Origin: an uncultured Flavobacterium sp.
GTDB lineage: Bacteria > Bacteroidota > Bacteroidia > Flavobacteriales > Flavobacteriaceae
Length of the DNA stretch: 64,000 nucleotides
Direction: 5' to 3'
Assembly (NCBI GenBank): GCA_943912855.1
Contig: CALTVC010000014.1
Coordinates: 29,770 to 93,769 of the forward strand
Both the position numbers and the translations under genes were made by a program. The notes beneath the pieces were generated by a model that was not told the origin of the DNA, ran no database searches, and saw only the letters and a program-made list of their open reading frames with translations. Each line of letters opens with the position of its first letter. Position 1 is the stretch's first letter. Below, piece after piece: positions 44,952-54,067 of this stretch.

Positions 44952-45233
44952 ATGAGAAATCATGTAAAAACTGCGGCATCACAGGCAGCCCAGTTTGCCG
45001 AAATCACCAAAAATCTTATCAGGATAGGCCACATAAGGCGTGCTAAAAAATGCCTAGACATGGCCGAACTGCTTTTTACTACGGGCAGTAACGAAACCAA
45101 AAACGCCATAGGCAACATTTACCTTAACTCGGTTTCCACCTTTATGGAGCTGCGAAACGCTACAGTGTCTAACCTGTTTCCGCCCGCGCTAAAAAAGGAA
45201 TATGTAACCCAGGTTAACGCCTCCGGGGTTTAG
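44952..45233 (+). CDS. Small kdp-associated protein of unknown function
   Basis: Soluble 93-aa protein with no signal peptide or membrane segment. It is mostly helical, with alanine/leucine-rich amphipathic stretches (AAQFAEITKNLIRIGHIRRAKKCLDMAELLF). The frame is open from a TTG at 44916, but that overlaps the suggested sigma-54 -12 element, and the ATG at 44952 (MRNHVKTAASQ) is preferred. It lies 41 bases before kdpF on the same strand, so it probably is the first gene of the kdp transcript. I do not recognise a named family. It could modulate the transporter or the KdpD-like sensor. Confidence 0.8.
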   Translation: MRNHVKTAASQAAQFAEITKNLIRIGHIRRAKKCLDMAELLFTTGSNETKNAIGNIYLNSVSTFMELRNATVSNLFPPALKKEYVTQVNASGV

Positions 45234-45274
45234 TTGCTACATCCTTCAATTTTTAAATCTTTCAATCTAAATAA

Positions 45275-45352
45275 ATGACCGCACTATTTATTGTAGCTCT
45301 TATTGTATTCGCGTACATGTGCTACGTACTTGTAAAACCCGAAAAATTTTAA
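45275..45352 (+). CDS. kdpF: KdpF small membrane subunit
   Basis: A 25-codon gene (MTALFIVALIVFAYMCYVLV, then KPEKF) encoding one membrane helix with a short basic tail ending in the KPEKF that is typical of KdpF. KdpF stabilises the KdpABC potassium-pump complex. It ends 3 bases before the kdpA start. It is shorter than usual ORF-calling cut-offs, so easily missed. Confidence 0.92.
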   Translation: MTALFIVALIVFAYMCYVLVKPEKF

Positions 45353-45355
45353 CCG

Positions 45356-47059
45356 ATGGACACCGATATTTTAGGCATCATTGTCATGTACGCTTTGGTA
45401 CTGTTGCTGGCATTACCCCTGGGGCGTTACATAGGCAAAATATTCAATTATGAAACCACCTGGTTAGATACCATTTTTAATCCACTCGACAAGATTTTCT
45501 TTAAACTCGGTGGTATAGATCCAACGGTAGAAATGACCTGGAAACAGCACCTTGCCGCGTTACTGGCTATAAACGGGGTATGGCTTTTGGTCTGCATGTT
45601 TGTACTCACTAATATGGACTGGTTGCCCCTGAACCCGGATGGCAATCCTGCCATGAGCCTGGATCTGGCTTTCAATACTTCGGTTAGTTTTATTACCAAT
45701 ACCAACCTGCAGCACTACAGCGGTGAAACCGGACTAAGTTACTTTGGCCAACTGACACTTATGCTGTGGCAGTTTATCAGCGCGGGCTGTGGTATGGCCA
45801 TTTGCGCCATGGTATTTAACGCTATGAAAGAACGCACGGCTACCGGCTTCGGTAATTTTTACAGCTATTTTGTACGCTCTTGTACCCGTGTGTTGTTACC
45901 GCTATCGGTTATTGTGGCGGTAATATTGGTATTCAATGGTACGCCCATGACCTTTGAAGGTAAAGACACCATTACCACGCTTGAGGGTAAGGAACAGCAG
46001 GTAAGCCGTGGCCCGGTGGCAGCATTTGTAGCCATAAAACAACTGGGTACAAACGGTGGCGGTTTCTACGGTCCGAACAGCGCCAACCCCATGGAAAACC
46101 CTAATTACCTGACCAATATAGTAGAAACCGTAAGCATAGTGCTTATACCCATAGCCATGATTTTTGCCATGGGTTATGTACTAAGGCGTAAAAAGCTCGC
46201 GTGGGTTATTTATGGCGTAATGACTGTAGGTTTCCTGCTGCTGCTTACACCTACGATTATTGCTGAAACAGGCGGTAACCCTGCCATAGGTAAAATGGGC
46301 GTTACCCAATCTTTGGGTAGTATGGAAGGAAAGGAAATACGTTTTGGGGCTGCCGCCTCGGCTAACTGGGCTACGTACACTACCTGTACCAGTAACGGTT
46401 CAGTCAACGCTATGCACGATAGCTTTACCCCAATGGGCGGACTTACCACCCTGCTGGGGATGATGGTCAACTGCTTTTACGGCGGTATCGGCGTGGGCTT
46501 CATTAACTTTTACATTTTCATTATACTGGCGGTATTCATCAGTGGGCTTATGGTAGGAAGAACACCAGAGTTTTTGGGTAAGAAAATCGAAGCCCGGGAA
46601 ATGAAAATAGCCATGGCGGTAGCCCTGCTGCACCCCCTGCTTATCCTGGCAGGTACGGCATTGGCAAGCCACCTGTATGCGGATAATCCCGAAGCGTATG
46701 CCGCATGGCTGGCGAATCCGGGTTACCATGGCTTTAGCGAAATGCTGTATGAGTTCACTTCCTCGGCAGCGAACAACGGTAGCGGTTTTGAAGGCCTTGG
46801 CGATAACACCCTGTTTTGGAATATAGCTACGGGTATTGTAATGCTTCTTGCACGCTACCTACCCATCATTGGCCCAGTAGCCATTGCCGGTATCCTTGCG
46901 GCTAAAAAGTACGTTCCGGAAAGTTCGGGTACGCTTAAAACCGATACGGCCACTTTTGGGTTCATGACGTTTGCCGTAATCTTTATTGTTGCCGCGCTGT
47001 CGTTTTTCCCTGCACTTACTTTGGGTCCCATAGCCGAGTATTTTTCACTTTACAAATAA
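45356..47059 (+). CDS. kdpA: Potassium-transporting ATPase channel subunit A
   Basis: Inner-membrane potassium-channel-like subunit of the high-affinity KdpFABC pump, 567 aa (family about 560-600) with about ten membrane helices. Selectivity-filter-like repeats are visible: FITNTNLQHYSGETG, LGTNGGGFYGPNSANPMENPN, SCYTTC-like ATYTTCTSNGSVNAM and TSSAANNGSGFEGL. It starts 3 bases after kdpF and ends 11 bases before kdpB. The NGGGFYGPNSA stretch is nearly invariant in KdpA, so the assignment is secure. Confidence 0.97.
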   Translation: MDTDILGIIVMYALVLLLALPLGRYIGKIFNYETTWLDTIFNPLDKIFFKLGGIDPTVEMTWKQHLAALLAINGVWLLVCMFVLTNMDWLPLNPDGNPAMSLDLAFNTSVSFITNTNLQHYSGETGLSYFGQLTLMLWQFISAGCGMAICAMVFNAMKERTATGFGNFYSYFVRSCTRVLLPLSVIVAVILVFNGTPMTFEGKDTITTLEGKEQQVSRGPVAAFVAIKQLGTNGGGFYGPNSANPMENPNYLTNIVETVSIVLIPIAMIFAMGYVLRRKKLAWVIYGVMTVGFLLLLTPTIIAETGGNPAIGKMGVTQSLGSMEGKEIRFGAAASANWATYTTCTSNGSVNAMHDSFTPMGGLTTLLGMMVNCFYGGIGVGFINFYIFIILAVFISGLMVGRTPEFLGKKIEAREMKIAMAVALLHPLLILAGTALASHLYADNPEAYAAWLANPGYHGFSEMLYEFTSSAANNGSGFEGLGDNTLFWNIATGIVMLLARYLPIIGPVAIAGILAAKKYVPESSGTLKTDTATFGFMTFAVIFIVAALSFFPALTLGPIAEYFSLYK

Positions 47060-47070
47060 TTCAGACCGAA

Positions 47071-49110
47071 ATGAAAAGCAATACTGCATCCCTGTTTCAA
47101 CCCGAGTTGGTTAAACAGGCATTAAAACAGTCGTTTATAAAGCTTAACCCTTCGTCGCTCATAAAAAACCCGGTGATGTTTACCGTAGAAATAGGCACCG
47201 CCATTATGCTGTGCGTATGCGTGTGGATACTCATGGGTGAAACGAGCCAGGGCAGCTTAGCCTATAATGTTACCATTTTCTTCATTCTGCTATTCACGTT
47301 ACTGTTCGCCAACTTTGCTGAAGCCATAGCAGAAGCCCGCGGTAAGGCGCAGGCCGACAGCCTGCGCAAGACCCGCGAGGAAACCCCCGCCAAAAAGATA
47401 GAACTGATAGGCGAAATTTACAAGGATGAAGTACAGGTGGTACCATCGTCAACACTAAAGAAAGGCGATATTTTTATCTGTGAGTCAGGCGACATTATCC
47501 CTACCGATGGCGAGATTGTTGAAGGACTTGCTACCATAGACGAAAGTGCCATAACAGGCGAAAGCGCTCCGGTAATCCGTGAGGCGGGTGGCGATAAGAG
47601 TTCGGTTACAGGCGGCACGAAAGTACTGTCTGACCATATTAAGGTAAAAGTAAGCACCAATCCCGGAGAGAGCTTCCTGGATAAAATGATAGCCCTTGTA
47701 GAAGGCGCATCACGCCAGAAAACACCAAACGAAATTGCCCTTACCATACTGCTCGCGGGCTTTACACTGGTATTCATCATTGTATGTACCACGCTGCAGC
47801 CATTTGCCAAATATGCTAACATAAGCATTACCATAGCATCGTTCATATCGCTGTTTGTATGCCTTATTCCTACTACAATCGGAGGGCTGTTATCGGCTAT
47901 TGGTATTGCGGGGATGGACAGGGCATTGCGTGCCAACGTAATTACCAAATCAGGTAAGGCCGTAGAAACCGCAGGTGATATAGACGTGCTGCTATTGGAT
48001 AAAACAGGAACCATAACCATAGGTAACCGCAAGGCCACGCACTTCCATACGGCTGCCGGGGTAGATGAAAGGGATTTTATAAAAGCTGCCGTACTTAGTT
48101 CCATTAGCGATGAAACCCCTGAGGGAAAATCAATCATAGAACTGTCGGGCATAGAGCCTGCCGCGTTTAGGGTAAACAACCCACGCTTTATAAAATTTAC
48201 TGCCGAAACCCGCAGCTCGGGGATTGATTTTGATGACATCCGTATCCGTAAAGGGGCTTTTGATGCCATTAAGAATTTGGTTGAAAAAGCAGGCAACCCG
48301 TTTTCTGAAGCCGTTACCGATGTGGTGAAACAGATTTCAGGCAACGGCGGTACACCACTGGTGGTTTCGCAAAACGAAAAGGTACTTGGTGTTATAGAAC
48401 TTCAGGATATTATTAAAACAGGTATAGCCGAACGCTTTGAGCGCCTGCGCAAGATGGGGGTTAAAACCGTAATGGTTACGGGAGATAACCCGCTTACCGC
48501 GAAATTCATTGCCGAAAAAGCGGGTGTAGATGATTTCATTGCCGAAGCCAAACCCGAAGATAAAATGAACTACATAAAAACCGAGCAACAGCAAGGCAAG
48601 CTCGTAGCCATGATGGGCGATGGTACTAACGATGCGCCAGCCCTTGCCCAGGCCGATGTAGGTGTAGCCATGAACAGCGGTACACAGGCCGCCAAGGAAG
48701 CCGGTAATATGGTAGACCTGGACAACGACCCCACCAAGCTGATTGAAATTGTAGAGATAGGCAAGCAGCTCCTAATGACACGCGGTACGCTGACCACATT
48801 CAGTATTGCGAATGATGTGGCTAAGTATTTTGCTATTATCCCCGCGCTGTTTATTACTGCCGTGCCTGCCTTACAAGGGCTGAATATTATGCAACTGCAC
48901 AGCCCGGAAAGCGCCATACTTTCGGCAGTAATATTTAATGCCTTCATCATCCCGTTCCTGATTCCGCTGGCGCTGAAAGGCGTGGCGTATAAACCTATAG
49001 GCGCTTCGGCATTACTGCGGCGCAACCTGTTTATTTACGGTTTGGGTGGTGTTATTGTACCGTTCATTGGGATAAAAATCATTGACATGCTGGTTTCAGT
49101 ATTTTTTTAA
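47071..49110 (+). CDS. kdpB: Potassium-transporting ATPase ATP-binding subunit B
   Basis: P-type ATPase subunit of 679 aa, normal length. It has the phosphorylation motif DKTGTIT, the actuator ITGESAPV (equivalent of TGES), the nucleotide-binding KGAFDAI region and the hinge MMGDGTNDAPALAQADVGVAMNSG. The N-terminal part includes VTIFFILLFTLLFANFAEAIAEARGKAQADSLR, characteristic of KdpB. ATP hydrolysis here drives potassium uptake through KdpA. The next gene, kdpC, is displaced by 141 bases that carry a palindromic repeat, an interruption of an otherwise tight operon. Confidence 0.97.
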   Translation: MKSNTASLFQPELVKQALKQSFIKLNPSSLIKNPVMFTVEIGTAIMLCVCVWILMGETSQGSLAYNVTIFFILLFTLLFANFAEAIAEARGKAQADSLRKTREETPAKKIELIGEIYKDEVQVVPSSTLKKGDIFICESGDIIPTDGEIVEGLATIDESAITGESAPVIREAGGDKSSVTGGTKVLSDHIKVKVSTNPGESFLDKMIALVEGASRQKTPNEIALTILLAGFTLVFIIVCTTLQPFAKYANISITIASFISLFVCLIPTTIGGLLSAIGIAGMDRALRANVITKSGKAVETAGDIDVLLLDKTGTITIGNRKATHFHTAAGVDERDFIKAAVLSSISDETPEGKSIIELSGIEPAAFRVNNPRFIKFTAETRSSGIDFDDIRIRKGAFDAIKNLVEKAGNPFSEAVTDVVKQISGNGGTPLVVSQNEKVLGVIELQDIIKTGIAERFERLRKMGVKTVMVTGDNPLTAKFIAEKAGVDDFIAEAKPEDKMNYIKTEQQQGKLVAMMGDGTNDAPALAQADVGVAMNSGTQAAKEAGNMVDLDNDPTKLIEIVEIGKQLLMTRGTLTTFSIANDVAKYFAIIPALFITAVPALQGLNIMQLHSPESAILSAVIFNAFIIPFLIPLALKGVAYKPIGASALLRRNLFIYGLGGVIVPFIGIKIIDMLVSVFF

Positions 49111-49111
49111 A

Positions 49112-49226
49112 ATACGCTCTCTTCCATTCCGACTGGAGCGCAGCGGAATGGAGGAATCTCTGAGATTTCTCGACTCCGCTGCGCTGCGCTCGACCCGAGG
49201 GCTTTGCCCGAACTGACGAAGTAAAT
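49112..49226. repeat. Dispersed palindromic repeat between kdpB and kdpC
   Basis: Sequence with nested inverted repeats: CCATTCCG (49124-49131) pairs with CGGAATGG (49144-49151), AATCTC pairs with GAGATT around 49155-49167, and GGGC pairs with GCCC near 49199-49208, plus GCTGCGCTGCGCTCGA. The wording (ATTCCGACTGGAGCGCAGCGGAATGGAGGAATC) type is known to me as a common intergenic repeat of Bacteroidota. It lies inside an operon, and could alter kdpC mRNA levels relative to kdpB. Confidence 0.8.
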
Positions 49227-49251
49227 GGAAAAAACTAAAAACTAAACAAAA

Positions 49252-49815
49252 ATGAAAACAAACATAATGCCCGCCCTACGACTTACGCTATTTTGCGCGG
49301 TCTTCTTTTCAGGGATCTACACTATGGCTATACTGGGTGTGGCGCAACTGACCCCTAACCAGGGTAAAGGTGTCGTGGTAGTACAAAACGGTAAAAATTA
49401 CCATATAAACGTAGCCCAGGGCTTTACAAAACCCGAATATTTCTGGCCACGTCCAAGTGCCGTAGACTATAACGCGGCAGGTTCGGGTGGTAGTAACAAA
49501 GGCCCCGGCAACCCGGAATACCTGGCATTGGTACAAAAGGGGATAGATACTTTTTTGGTTCAGAACCCTGGTATAAATAAGGAAGACATTCCTGCCGAAA
49601 TGGTTACTGCAAGCGGTAGCGGCATTGACCCGAATATTTCCTTAGCCGGTGCCAAGGTACAGGTTAAACGAATTGCTGTCGCCCGGAAAATAAGCGAAGA
49701 ACAACTCACCGAACTGATTAAAGAAAATACCGAAGCCCCACTACTTGGCGCTTTAGGCCCTGAAAAAATTAATGTACTGGCCCTGAACCTTGCATTAGAC
49801 AAACTGAACAAATAA
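49252..49815 (+). CDS. kdpC: Potassium-transporting ATPase subunit C
   Basis: 187-aa single-span inner-membrane subunit required for KdpFABC assembly. The N-terminal helix (LRLTLFCAVFFSGIYTMAILGVAQL) is followed by the family segments PEYFWPRPSAVDYNAAGSGG, GSGIDPNISLAGAKVQVKRIA and LGALGPEKINVLALNLALDKL. It lies 21 bases before the porin gene. It is displaced from kdpB by a repeat element but intact. Confidence 0.96.
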   Translation: MKTNIMPALRLTLFCAVFFSGIYTMAILGVAQLTPNQGKGVVVVQNGKNYHINVAQGFTKPEYFWPRPSAVDYNAAGSGGSNKGPGNPEYLALVQKGIDTFLVQNPGINKEDIPAEMVTASGSGIDPNISLAGAKVQVKRIAVARKISEEQLTELIKENTEAPLLGALGPEKINVLALNLALDKLNK

Positions 49816-49836
49816 CAAACAAAAAAGCAATTAACA

Positions 49837-51156
49837 ATGAAAACGCTAAGCACTTTAGCACTAACCTTTACTGCGGCACTAGCCATGCAGGCGCAAACTG
49901 ATTCTCTTGCTGTAAAAAAAATCCCGTTTGACGGTATGGACCTGAGCTGGATAAACGGGCAAAACCGCCAGACCGATTTCCCGCTCGCGTTAAAGGATAA
50001 AAATGGTGAAACCATACTTACAGGTGTTACTTATGTAGATGCCTACTACAACTATGATTTCAGCAAACCGAAAGACAACACCCATACCATATCATCGGCT
50101 ATAGGGCGCAGTAATGAGTTTACCATAAACATGGCGAGCATAGGACTTGAAACAAATTACAAGAATATGATAGGCCGACTGTGGTTGCAATATGGTCAAA
50201 TGGCATCTATAGTGCAGGACCTTGACGGTACGGTAAACCACGGGCGTAACAGCAGTGTAAATAACCTTAAATACATACGTGAGGCGGCTGCCGGTTACCA
50301 CTTTGATATAAAATACGGACTGAATGTAGAGATGGGTATTTTCATGAGTTACATTGGACTGGAAAGCTACGTACTTGGCGAAAACTGGAACTACCAGCGC
50401 AGTATGGTCTGCGATTTTACGCCATTCTACTTTCAGGGAGCAAGGGCGCAGTTTTTCCCGACTAAAAAGTTTAAGCAGGAGCTGTGGGTAATGAACGGCT
50501 GGCAAACCTACAACAGTTGGAATACAGGCCTGGCACTGGGTTCATCGAGCTACTACCGCCCAAGTGAAAATCTTCAGCTTGTAGCTAATTTTTACCTTAA
50601 CGGAAAAGACAACCGTAACAATCCTGGTGTAAGGCGGTACCACCATGACAACAGCATCGTGGCCCGCTATTATAAAGCCAAAGAAAGCACCGGCATTAGC
50701 CAGGCGGCATTCAGCCTTAATACGCACTATGGTTTTCAGAGCGGTAACGGCGTAAAGGCATCGGACAACTATATGGCAGGAACATCATTGGCAAACAGAG
50801 TGTGGTTCAACAAAAATAAAATGGCTGTTACCCTGCGTGGCGATTATGTTACCAATCCGGGGGCTTACCTTGCGTTTTCGCCATCGCTGGTAGCCAATAA
50901 CGATTTTAACGATGACCTTGCGGCAGGTAAAGACCTTAAGATGTTTCAGGGCACTGCTACCTTTGACGTAATGCCAAACGAATTTGTTACCTTTAGGTTA
51001 GAATACGGATACAGGAGCAGTAACATTCCGTACTTCGCGGGTTCGGGTGGTACTACCAGCCCTGACGGATGGATAGATACCGCTATAGATACGTGGAGGC
51101 CGGACCTGAGGAAAACTGAAAATAGGGTTACACTTGCCGTAAACTTCAGGCTATAA
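49837..51156 (+). CDS. OmpL-like beta-barrel porin linked to Kdp
   Basis: Outer-membrane beta-barrel of 439 aa with a signal peptide (ends LAMQAQ) and a C-terminal strand ending in a non-polar/aromatic pattern (RVTLAVNFRL). It matches the putative beta-barrel porin-2 (OmpL-like) type, with GVTYVDAYYNYDFSKP near the N-terminus and repeated aromatic strands. It is encoded between kdpC and kdpD with short gaps (21 and 2 bases), so it is part of the operon. I infer it lets potassium across the outer membrane under starvation; this is not shown by the sequence itself. Confidence 0.85.
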   Translation: MKTLSTLALTFTAALAMQAQTDSLAVKKIPFDGMDLSWINGQNRQTDFPLALKDKNGETILTGVTYVDAYYNYDFSKPKDNTHTISSAIGRSNEFTINMASIGLETNYKNMIGRLWLQYGQMASIVQDLDGTVNHGRNSSVNNLKYIREAAAGYHFDIKYGLNVEMGIFMSYIGLESYVLGENWNYQRSMVCDFTPFYFQGARAQFFPTKKFKQELWVMNGWQTYNSWNTGLALGSSSYYRPSENLQLVANFYLNGKDNRNNPGVRRYHHDNSIVARYYKAKESTGISQAAFSLNTHYGFQSGNGVKASDNYMAGTSLANRVWFNKNKMAVTLRGDYVTNPGAYLAFSPSLVANNDFNDDLAAGKDLKMFQGTATFDVMPNEFVTFRLEYGYRSSNIPYFAGSGGTTSPDGWIDTAIDTWRPDLRKTENRVTLAVNFRL

Positions 51157-51158
51157 AC

Positions 51159-52286
51159 GTGGATACTGAAAAAGAAAATAATGTAAAGCATTTCCTGGAC
51201 CTGATACAAAAGAGCAGGAAAGGTAAGTTTAAAGTCTACATCGGCATGAGTGCCGGTGTAGGCAAAACTTTTCGTATGCTACAGGAAGCGCACACCCTGT
51301 TGCGTAACGGTATCGATATAAAAATTGGGTTCATAGAAACCCATAATCGTAAGGAAACTCACGAACTTTTAGATAGGCTTCCTGTTATTCCTAAACGGTC
51401 TGTTTTCTATAAAGGAAAGTATCTTGAGGAAATGGATGTACAGGCCATAATAAATCTGCGCCCCGAAGTGGTGGTGGTTGATGAGCTTGCCCATACTAAC
51501 ATAGAAGGAAGCAAAAATGAAAAACGCTGGCAGGATGTAATGGATATTATTGATGCCGGCATTAACGTTATTAGCGCGGTAAACATTCAGCATATAGAAA
51601 GCCTGAACGACGACATTAAAGAAATTACCGGCATTACAGTTAATGAGCGTGTACCCGACAGCGTACTGAAAGCCGCTGATGAGGTGGTAAACATAGACTT
51701 AACTGCCGAGGAACTGATTACCCGCCTTAAAGAAGGCAAAATATATACGGCAGATAAAATACAATCGGCTTTGACAAATTTTTTTAAAGCCGAACACATA
51801 CTGCAACTACGCGAACTCGCCCTGAAAGAAGTAGCCAGTCAGGTAGAACGCAAGGTAGAAACCGAAGTGGTAGGGCTACGCAATTTTAAGCAGGAGCGTT
51901 TTATGGCGTGCATAAGCAGTAATCACAACACGGCTAAAACTGTGATACGAAAAACGGCACGGCTTGCTAACTATTACCACAGTAAGTGGTTTTTACTGTA
52001 TGTAGAACTACCCAGGGAAAGCGCCGATAAAATTCCGCTGGATAAGCAACGCCATCTCATTAACAATTTTAAGCTGGCTACAGAACTGGGTGCCGAAGTT
52101 ATAAAGATAAAAAGCACCGGTGTGGCCTCGGCAATAATGAAAACCGCCGAGGATAGAAAAGTAACCACAATATGCATTGGCAAACCACACATAAACTTAT
52201 TTAAGGTAATTTTGTCTACCTATGTTTTTAAATCACTGCTAAGCAAATTAACCCGCAGTGATATAGACCTTGTAATACTTTCATGA
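51159..52286 (+). CDS. kdpD: Kinase-less KdpD sensor protein
   Basis: 375-aa protein that equals only the N-terminal cytosolic part of KdpD: the KdpD domain with Walker A-like GMSAGVGKTFRML near residue 29, FIETHNRKETHELL, VVVVDELAHTN and ISAVNIQHIESLND, then a universal stress-like domain (about 245-375). The four membrane helices and the histidine kinase of full KdpD are missing. It starts with GTG, 2 bases after the porin stop, and the separate kinase gene begins 3 bases after its stop. A short KdpD is also known in some cyanobacteria. It probably senses ATP, potassium or c-di-AMP and acts on the kinase next door. Confidence 0.92.
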   Translation: MDTEKENNVKHFLDLIQKSRKGKFKVYIGMSAGVGKTFRMLQEAHTLLRNGIDIKIGFIETHNRKETHELLDRLPVIPKRSVFYKGKYLEEMDVQAIINLRPEVVVVDELAHTNIEGSKNEKRWQDVMDIIDAGINVISAVNIQHIESLNDDIKEITGITVNERVPDSVLKAADEVVNIDLTAEELITRLKEGKIYTADKIQSALTNFFKAEHILQLRELALKEVASQVERKVETEVVGLRNFKQERFMACISSNHNTAKTVIRKTARLANYYHSKWFLLYVELPRESADKIPLDKQRHLINNFKLATELGAEVIKIKSTGVASAIMKTAEDRKVTTICIGKPHINLFKVILSTYVFKSLLSKLTRSDIDLVILS

Positions 52287-52289
52287 AAA

Positions 52290-54011
52290 ATGAAAATCAG
52301 GACGAAACTACAACTTGCGCTCGGAACGCTTTTTTTGCTCATAGCATTTCTTTCGGCATTTGCCATACGGCAGGTAAACCTGCTTGCGGTTGATACCGAA
52401 AACATATTGGTAGCGAATTACCAGTCGCTTGATTATTCCCGTAATATGCTCAGGGTTATCAATGCCGATTCGCTTTTGCCGGAAAATCTTACCCAGTTTA
52501 AAATTTACATGGATAAGCAGGTGCGTAACATTACCGAAGTAGGCGAAAAAGAATTTACGACTGACCTTCAGTTATATTTCAATGCCTTGAGCGAACACCC
52601 CGAAGATAAGACAGCATTACTTAACATAAGGGAAGTACTGCATAACATTATGAAGCTGAACATGGATGCCATACAGCGCAAAAGTGCCATTGCCGAAAAA
52701 ACCGCTAACAATTCGGTATTATGGTTTACGTTTACCGCGGCACTGTGCGTAAGTTTTGGCTTTTTACTGTTCTTAAACCTGCCCGGCGCCATAGCTGCCC
52801 CGGTAAAAAAACTTACCGAAAGCATACGACAAATCGCTGAGAAAAACTATTCGCAACGCGTATACATAGACGGTCAGGATGAATTTGCCGTAATGGCAAA
52901 TACCTTTAACTCTATGGCACAAAAGCTGGAAGAGTACACCGCCAGTGACCTTGCCAAATTAATGACCGAAAAGAAGCGGGTGGAAACCCTTATAAACAAT
53001 ATGTCTGACCCGGTAATAGGGCTGGATGAACACCACACTGTGCTGTTTATTAATGAATCCGCGCTTAACATTACCGCACTAAAACCCGAAAACATTGTAG
53101 GCAAAAACATAAGTGAAGTAGCTTTGACCAACGATTTGGTTCGGGATCTTAGTAAGGATGCTGTTTTAGGCACTGTTAAAACAAAAGAAACACTTAAGGC
53201 ATTTGCCGATGGCAGGCAGGGGTATTTTGAAAAGAACATTATCCCAATACAGATTATCCCCACGGGAGAAACGTTCAGCCAACAGATAGGCTCTGTAATA
53301 ATACTGCGCAACATTACAGCACATAAGGAACTGGACGAGGCCAAAACAAATTTTATTGCTACGGTTTCGCATGAGTTTAAAACACCTATTGCCGCAATGA
53401 AGATGAGCCTACAACTCCTGGAAAACGAAAAGACAGGAATGCTAAACGAAGAACAACGCAGCCTTATAGACAGCCTTAGAGATGATGCAGAACGTCTGCT
53501 CAGAACTACAGGCGAACTCTTGGACATCAGCCAGGTAGAGGCGGGTAAGTGGGAGGCAAAACCCGAGCGCTGTGATGTAAAGTTATTAATAGATGAGGCT
53601 GTGGAGGCGAATACCCAGGCGGCTTCGGGCAAAGGGATAAGTATTGTTACCCAGTTAGGAGATGACTTGCCCTATATTACAGCTGACAGGGCTAAGATGG
53701 TTTGGGCATTGTCTAACCTGCTTTCTAATGCCGTAAAGTATTCGTATGAAGAGAATAGCGTTGAGGTAAAGGCATTGGTGCACTATGGCTTCCTTACCAT
53801 AAGTGTAACCGACCATGGTACCGGAATAGCAGATAATTATCTGGAGCGTATTTTTGAAAAGTACTTCAGGGTTCCGGGCAAGTCTAAAGACGGCACAGGG
53901 CTGGGACTTGCCATAAGCAAAGAGTTTATAGAGGCCATGGGAGGCACCATAGAGGTAGCCAGTAAAATAGGGGAGGGTAGCACCTTTAGTATACAAATGA
54001 AAATTACGTAA
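52290..54011 (+). CDS. Sensor histidine kinase (HAMP-PAS), Kdp operon
   Basis: 573-aa inner-membrane kinase. Two membrane helices (about 8-26 and 148-168) flank a periplasmic sensor region. A HAMP domain (about 170-225), PAS domain (about 235-345), dimerisation domain with phospho-His361 in VSHEFKTPIAAMK, and ATPase domain (ALSNLLSNAVKYS N-box, VTDHGTGIADNY, GTGLGLAISKEF) follow. It is encoded 3 bases after the kinase-less kdpD, and together they equal one split KdpD. No response regulator lies next to it; the NtrC-type regulator upstream of the operon is the likely partner. It is followed by a strong bidirectional terminator. Confidence 0.92.
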   Translation: MKIRTKLQLALGTLFLLIAFLSAFAIRQVNLLAVDTENILVANYQSLDYSRNMLRVINADSLLPENLTQFKIYMDKQVRNITEVGEKEFTTDLQLYFNALSEHPEDKTALLNIREVLHNIMKLNMDAIQRKSAIAEKTANNSVLWFTFTAALCVSFGFLLFLNLPGAIAAPVKKLTESIRQIAEKNYSQRVYIDGQDEFAVMANTFNSMAQKLEEYTASDLAKLMTEKKRVETLINNMSDPVIGLDEHHTVLFINESALNITALKPENIVGKNISEVALTNDLVRDLSKDAVLGTVKTKETLKAFADGRQGYFEKNIIPIQIIPTGETFSQQIGSVIILRNITAHKELDEAKTNFIATVSHEFKTPIAAMKMSLQLLENEKTGMLNEEQRSLIDSLRDDAERLLRTTGELLDISQVEAGKWEAKPERCDVKLLIDEAVEANTQAASGKGISIVTQLGDDLPYITADRAKMVWALSNLLSNAVKYSYEENSVEVKALVHYGFLTISVTDHGTGIADNYLERIFEKYFRVPGKSKDGTGLGLAISKEFIEAMGGTIEVASKIGEGSTFSIQMKIT

Positions 54012-54016
54012 ATATA

Positions 54017-54051
54017 AAAAGCATCAGGATACTTAACACTGATGCTTTTTA
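54017..54051. terminator. Bidirectional terminator after the kdp operon
   Basis: Perfect 12-bp stem AAAAAGCATCAG (54017-54028) with CTGATGCTTTTT (54040-54051), 11-base loop, between convergent genes. Confidence 0.93.
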
Positions 54052-54067
54052 TAGCTGAAAAGATATT

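Noticed and set aside
47418..48344. Long open frame (308 codons) on the minus strand opposite kdpB
   Set aside because: It is the mirror of the highly conserved kdpB coding strand, has serine/threonine-rich low-complexity translation and no domain; it is a shadow of the real gene. The same holds for the 252-codon frame opposite the kinase (52874-53632) and the 189-codon frame opposite the response regulator (43562-44131).
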